A stretch of 39,272 bases of DNA from Collinsella sp. (GTDB lineage Bacteria > Actinomycetota > Coriobacteriia > Coriobacteriales > Coriobacteriaceae). The notes under the pieces were generated by a model. It was given only the letters and a program-made list of their open reading frames with translations, did not search any database and had not been told where the DNA came from. The stretch spans positions 1 to 39,272 of the forward strand of contig DXZR01000017.1 of NCBI GenBank assembly GCA_019419555.1, read 5' to 3'. This document shows, one piece after another, positions 35,876 to 39,272 of the stretch (the first letter of the stretch is position 1; each line of letters starts with the position of its first letter). A program made the position numbers and the translations under genes.

Positions 35876-36642
35876 CGGGCGAGAAAGGCGGCCTGCTCGC
35901 GGGCCTGCGCGCTGAGGCCCTGAAGTCGCGCCACGCGGCACCGGTTCGCCTGGCCGTGCTCATGGCGCTGCCGATGCCGCTGCTCGGCGCGATGCCCTAC
36001 CGGGGCGTGCAGATCTTCAGCGCGTGGAACTACTGGTACGCGCTCTTCCTGCCCGTGGCTCTCTCGCTCGTGGTGGCGTGCGTCGCGCGGGCGGACGCGC
36101 GCACGCGGATGCGGGGGCTTCTAGGCCTGGGCTTCCCGCTCGGGCGCGCCTGGTGGGCCAAGGCGCTCTGGTGCCTCGCGCTCTGCACGCTCTCGAACCT
36201 CGTGGTCTTCGGCATCTACCTCGCAGGCTCGGCGTTCTCCTCGCAGGGCCTCACGGCCGCGGGCACGCTCACGATGCTCCTCTGCGCGCTCGCCAACACG
36301 GTGACCGCGGCGTGGATGATCCCCGCAGGGCTCTTCCTCACGGCGCGACTCGGCATGCTCGCGGGCATCTTCTGCCCGCTCGCCGCGCAGCTCGTGGGTG
36401 GGTTCGCCTGGTCGCTGATGCCGCTGCCGCAGCTCTTTCCGCCGTCGGCGAGCATGGTCATCCCCACGAGCTTCATCCCCGTGCTGCCGAGCGGCGAGCC
36501 ACTCGCGGCGGACATGGCGCTCGGCGGGGCGCTCACGGCGGACGGCATGCTCACACTGGCGGGCCTTGCGGTCTGCGCACTCGCGTTCGCCGCGCTCACG
36601 GCGGCGGGCGCGGCCTGGTTCGCGCGCTCCGAGGAGAGGTGA
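35872..36642 (+). CDS. LanE/MutE-like ABC permease
   Basis: This 256-residue membrane protein has six hydrophobic helices and overlaps the ATPase gene by four bases. The N-terminal GLLAGLRAEALKSRHAAPVR and FSAWNYWYALFLPVALSLVV resemble the first part of lantibiotic-immunity permeases (EpiE/MutE type). A short periplasmic loop (PLPQLFPPSASMVIPTSFIP) precedes the last helices, a position where such permeases often keep a Trp-Ser or Pro-rich loop. It would pair with the product of 36642-37457. Confidence 0.85.
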   Translation: MTGEKGGLLAGLRAEALKSRHAAPVRLAVLMALPMPLLGAMPYRGVQIFSAWNYWYALFLPVALSLVVACVARADARTRMRGLLGLGFPLGRAWWAKALWCLALCTLSNLVVFGIYLAGSAFSSQGLTAAGTLTMLLCALANTVTAAWMIPAGLFLTARLGMLAGIFCPLAAQLVGGFAWSLMPLPQLFPPSASMVIPTSFIPVLPSGEPLAADMALGGALTADGMLTLAGLAVCALAFAALTAAGAAWFARSEER

Positions 36643-37457
36643 TGGCCATGACACGACTCTCCGACCCGACGCCGCGCATGACTCTCCCGCGGGCCCTGCT
36701 CTCCGAGGCCCTGCGCCTGGCGCGCTCCCCGCTCACGGCGGTGCACCTCGTCTGCGGCCTGGCAGCCGGTCTTGCCTGCGGCGAGTACTTCTCCGTAACC
36801 CGATGGGACCCGGCGCTGGGCGCGGACGCCCACGCCCAGTTCCTCGGCGCCCTCATGCCGCTCATGTCCGCCATCGTCTGCGGGCTCGCCGTGGACGAGG
36901 AGCGCGCTGCCGGGCACCTCGCCAACCTCACGGCGGTCCCCTCGCGCGGGCGCGCCGTCGCGGCGAAGCTGCTCGCCCTTGCGGCGCTCGGCGCGGGCGC
37001 GCTGGCCGTGGCGCTCGGCGTGTTCGGGGCCGTGCTCGCCGTCGCCGGGCGCCTGCCGCTCGGGCCCGCTCCGCTTGCGGCCGCCTGGGCGGGCATCGTG
37101 CTGGGCAGCCTGCCCCTCTACGCGCTGGGGCTCGGCGTGGCCCTGCGCCTCGGCCGCAACGCCGCCATCGGCGCCGGCGCGGCGGGGATGCTCCTCGCGT
37201 TCTTCTCAGTGGGCGGACTTGCGCACGGCCTCATGACCGGCGAGCTCACCGGTGCCCTGGCGACGCCCCTGAGCTGGGTGCCGCTCGCCTGGCCCGCGCG
37301 CCTGGGGTCGCTCGGGGTGGAGGCCTTCATCGACGCCGCACGCGCGGCGGCCCCTCTCCTCACGACTGCGCTCGCTGGCCTCGTGCTCGCCCCGGCAGCC
37401 GCCGCCGTCCTTCTGGCTTGGTTCTGCCGTTTCGAGGACGGGAGGGCAGATGAGTAG
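36642..37457 (+). CDS. LanG/MutG-like ABC permease
   Basis: This 271-residue membrane protein starts at the ATG at 36642 (TGATG overlap with the previous stop, GGAGAGG upstream). About six helices are seen, with LLSEALRLARSPLTAVHLVC at the start, AHAQFLGALMPLMSAIVCGL and VDEERAAGHLANLTAVPSRG in the middle, where a conserved E-x-x-A-G-x-x-x-N-L segment contacts the ATPase. GC content is extreme (near 75 %), as in the whole operon. It is the second half of the heterodimeric permease. Confidence 0.85.
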   Translation: MAMTRLSDPTPRMTLPRALLSEALRLARSPLTAVHLVCGLAAGLACGEYFSVTRWDPALGADAHAQFLGALMPLMSAIVCGLAVDEERAAGHLANLTAVPSRGRAVAAKLLALAALGAGALAVALGVFGAVLAVAGRLPLGPAPLAAAWAGIVLGSLPLYALGLGVALRLGRNAAIGAGAAGMLLAFFSVGGLAHGLMTGELTGALATPLSWVPLAWPARLGSLGVEAFIDAARAAAPLLTTALAGLVLAPAAAAVLLAWFCRFEDGRADE

Positions 37458-37851
37458 GAAGCCGCTCACCGCCGCGCTCGTCCTCCTCTCCGCAGCGCTC
37501 GTCCTGGGCGGGAATGCCCTGCTCGACGCCGGCTGGGGGTCGGCGCTGCGCTCGATCGCCGACCGCGTGCTGCCCAACCCCGAGATCGCCATGTGGGCGC
37601 CCGCGCCCGAGCCCGGCAGCCACGCGAGCTCCTACGCCGACGCCACCGGGGCGGGGGCAAACTACGTCTACCTGGTGGACGCGGCGGACGACAGGGGCAA
37701 TGTCCGAGAGCTCCAGCTCATCTTCTTCGGGCGGGAGTCGGACGGCGAGGGCTGGCTCGAGATCGAGGCGCGCGGCGGCTCGGGCGTGCGCTACCGCGCG
37801 TGCGATGCGGCCGAGGCGCCCGCGGCTGCGCGCGGGGCTCTGGACCGCTGA
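37450..37851 (+). CDS. YxeA-like exported protein
   Basis: This 133-residue protein overlaps the LanG-like gene by eight bases. An N-terminal signal or anchor helix (about 5-25) is followed by an outer domain: AGANYVYLVDAADDRGNVRE, LQLIFFGRESDGEGWLEIEA and GSGVRYRAC. YxeA/DUF1093 proteins are small exported beta-rich proteins, often beside antimicrobial-peptide transporters and two-component systems. Its role may be sensing or binding the peptide; that is inference. Confidence 0.7.
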   Translation: MSRKPLTAALVLLSAALVLGGNALLDAGWGSALRSIADRVLPNPEIAMWAPAPEPGSHASSYADATGAGANYVYLVDAADDRGNVRELQLIFFGRESDGEGWLEIEARGGSGVRYRACDAAEAPAAARGALDR

Positions 37852-37896
37852 GCGCGGCGCTAGTACAATGCCGACGGGAGTTTCAGGAGGTCGAAC

Positions 37897-38559
37897 ATGG
37901 CGAGGATACTGGCAGTGGATGATGAGCGGGCGATCCTCGACGCGCTCGCGCGCGTCCTCGGCCGCGACGGCCATGAGGTCGTCAAGGCAGCGGACCCGAC
38001 GGCGGTCCCGGGGACGGACCTCTCGCGCTTCGACCTCGTGCTCTGCGACGTCATGATGCCGGGGCTCGACGGCTTCGAGCTCGTGCGGCAGATCCGCCCG
38101 GACTTCGACGGGCCCATCATCTTCCTGACCGCGCGCGTGGCCGAGGAGGACGCCGTGGTCGGCTACGGCCTGGGCGCCGACGACTACGTCCGCAAGCCCT
38201 TCGGGGCCGCGGAGCTGCGCGCCAAGGTCGCGGCCCATCTACGCCGTGAGCGCCGGCCGCGCTCGCACGCCCTCTCCTTCGGGGAGGTGCGGATCGACCT
38301 CGGGGCGCGCGGCCTCGCCGTGGGCGGCGAGGCCGTGCCGCTCACGCCCACCGAGTACGCCATCTGCGAGTACCTCGCCCGCCACCCTGGGCAGGTCATG
38401 AGCCGCGCACAGATACGCGAGGCGGTGCTCGGCTGGGAGAGCGACGCCGACGACGCGGCCATATCCATGCAGGTCAGCCGCGCCCGGAGGAAACTCTCCG
38501 AGGCCGGCGCCGATCCGATCGCGACCGTCTGGGGGATGGGGTACAAGTGGCAGCTCTGA
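37897..38559 (+). CDS. OmpR-family response regulator
   Basis: This 220-residue protein starts at the ATG at 37897, after AGGAGG. The receiver shows DDE (8-10), Asp51 in LCDVMMPGLDGF, a Thr in LTARV and Lys in DDYVRKPF. A winged helix follows (LTPTEYAICEYLARHPGQVM ... VWGMGYKW). It belongs to the regulators that control LanFEG/bacitracin-type transporters. The following kinase starts within its last codons. Confidence 0.93.
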   Translation: MARILAVDDERAILDALARVLGRDGHEVVKAADPTAVPGTDLSRFDLVLCDVMMPGLDGFELVRQIRPDFDGPIIFLTARVAEEDAVVGYGLGADDYVRKPFGAAELRAKVAAHLRRERRPRSHALSFGEVRIDLGARGLAVGGEAVPLTPTEYAICEYLARHPGQVMSRAQIREAVLGWESDADDAAISMQVSRARRKLSEAGADPIATVWGMGYKWQL

Positions 38560-39272
38560 GGACCGGGGCGCGAGGTCGCGGGGGCATGCCGCTCTCCTTC
38601 GTCATCGCGCGCTACTTCGCCTACGCGTTCGCGGCGGTCGCCACGGCGTGGCTCGCCGCGTTCATGGCGCTCTCCGCGGCGATCAACGCGGGCTTCGTCT
38701 ACGAGGCAAGCTGGGGGCCGGCCAATGCGCGCGAGGTCGCGGAGGGCCTGGCACGCGACGGCGTCTGCGGGCAACAGGACGTGCCGACGGCGTACCGCTA
38801 CCTCATCCTGAATAAGGACGGATACGTGCTGATGACAGACCTCGAGGGCACGCGGCTCGAGGACGCGACGGAAATGGCCCGTGCGGCACTCGCCGCGGAT
38901 CCGGGCACAGTGGAGATCGAGGGCGGAGGCTCGGGCCTCACCTACGCCGCGTTCCCGCTCAAGGGCGGCGGGGCCTGCGCACTCGTCAGCGAGTACCTGC
39001 CGCAGTGGGTCTCGCGCGACCTCGCCGGCCTGCTTCCCAACCCGCAGAACCTCATGCTCGTCGGCGCCGCTGCGGGAAGCGCGCTCGCGCTCGCGCTCGT
39101 GGCGCGCCGTGCGAGCCGCGTGATCTCGCGCAAGATGGCGCCGCTCGCGGAGGCAGCGGGGCGCGTCGGCGCGGGGGATCTCGACTTCGCGGTCGGCAGC
39201 ACCAACGTGCGCGAGGTGAACGACGTCCTCGCCGCGATGGACGCCATGCGGGCCTCCCTCGCCGAGTCGCTC
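38547..39272 (+). CDS. Sensor histidine kinase, cut by the window edge
   Basis: The frame from the GTG at 38547 (or the ATG at 38586) is open to the end of the window, 242 codons. A first membrane helix (MPLSFVIARYFAYAFAAVAT and onward) is followed by an outer domain of about 110 residues, with YRYLILNKDGYVLMTDLEG and SGLTYAAFPLKGGGACALVS. A second helix comes next (LMLVGAAAGSALALALVARR), and a HAMP domain (RRASRVISRKMAPLAEAAGR ... VREVNDVLAAMDAMR). The catalytic domains lie beyond the window. The 13-base overlap with the regulator makes it the cognate sensor. Confidence 0.88.
   Translation, partial: MAALRTGARGRGGMPLSFVIARYFAYAFAAVATAWLAAFMALSAAINAGFVYEASWGPANAREVAEGLARDGVCGQQDVPTAYRYLILNKDGYVLMTDLEGTRLEDATEMARAALAADPGTVEIEGGGSGLTYAAFPLKGGGACALVSEYLPQWVSRDLAGLLPNPQNLMLVGAAAGSALALALVARRASRVISRKMAPLAEAAGRVGAGDLDFAVGSTNVREVNDVLAAMDAMRASLAESL

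Noticed and set aside
36024..36641. In-frame upstream extension of the LanG-like gene
   Set aside because: The frame is open but overlaps the whole LanE-like gene. The ATG at 36642 with GGAGAGG and a stop/start overlap is the clear start.

Overview
The window reads as a chromosomal segment of a high-GC anaerobic gut actinobacterium, most likely Collinsella or a close relative in the Coriobacteriia. This is an inference from content: a CD1871A/polyferredoxin/TlpA redox operon, a LAGTGD-type wall-anchoring signal, a LanFEG-like transporter with its two-component system, a paralogous type IIA topoisomerase pair, and many intergenic palindromes. No tRNA or rRNA gene was seen.

Region 1 (1-2160) holds an orphan ribbon-helix-helix protein, a tRNA-dihydrouridine synthase and a dense set of inverted repeats. 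Region 2 (2208-8309) is a catabolic cluster. An agmatine-deiminase-family enzyme, a divergent ornithine/putrescine-type carbamoyltransferase and an MFS carrier form one operon. A divergent TetR gene and a second, paralogous MFS gene follow, and related TACCG/CGGTA palindromes lie in both promoter regions. No carbamate kinase or amino-acid antiporter is present in the window, and the carbamoyltransferase has HELP where ornithine carbamoyltransferases have HCLP, so the real substrate is open. This is the best candidate here for an undescribed system. Region 3 (8308-11562) is a large fused ABC exporter. Region 4 (11817-15760) is a three-gene operon: a 48-aa CXXC membrane protein of CD1871A type, a polyferredoxin and a TlpA-like lipoprotein. 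It is divergent from an OmpR/histidine kinase pair.

Region 5 (15770-18510) is scarred. It holds a frameshifted arginase-family remnant, a remnant of an AAA+ ATPase, and an IS3-type transposase tail lying between two truncated genes. Between the scars are two apparently intact genes. Region 6 (18670-19897) is a PadR/DUF1700/small-membrane-protein operon. Region 7 (20238-25765) has a LuxR-type regulator next to a large exported wall-anchored protein that is split by one in-frame TGA. Region 8 (25855-26790) is a membrane protein with an XRE regulator and repeated operator-like sites. Region 9 (27132-31415) is a ParE/ParC-like topoisomerase operon.

Region 10 (31555-35000) is accessory and decayed. 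It contains a second, internally deleted copy of the AAA+ ATPase behind three tandem 19-bp repeats, an FMN reductase, a perfect 19-bp inverted repeat, a YjdF (DUF2992) gene with a leader, a ToxN/AbiQ-like toxin with one frameshift, and the tail of HsdS joined to the head of a TetR regulator. Region 11 (35147-39272) is a tightly overlapping operon: LanF-, LanE- and LanG-like ABC genes, a YxeA-like protein, a response regulator and a histidine kinase cut by the window edge. No precursor peptide or modification enzyme is visible, so it looks like stand-alone antimicrobial-peptide defence.
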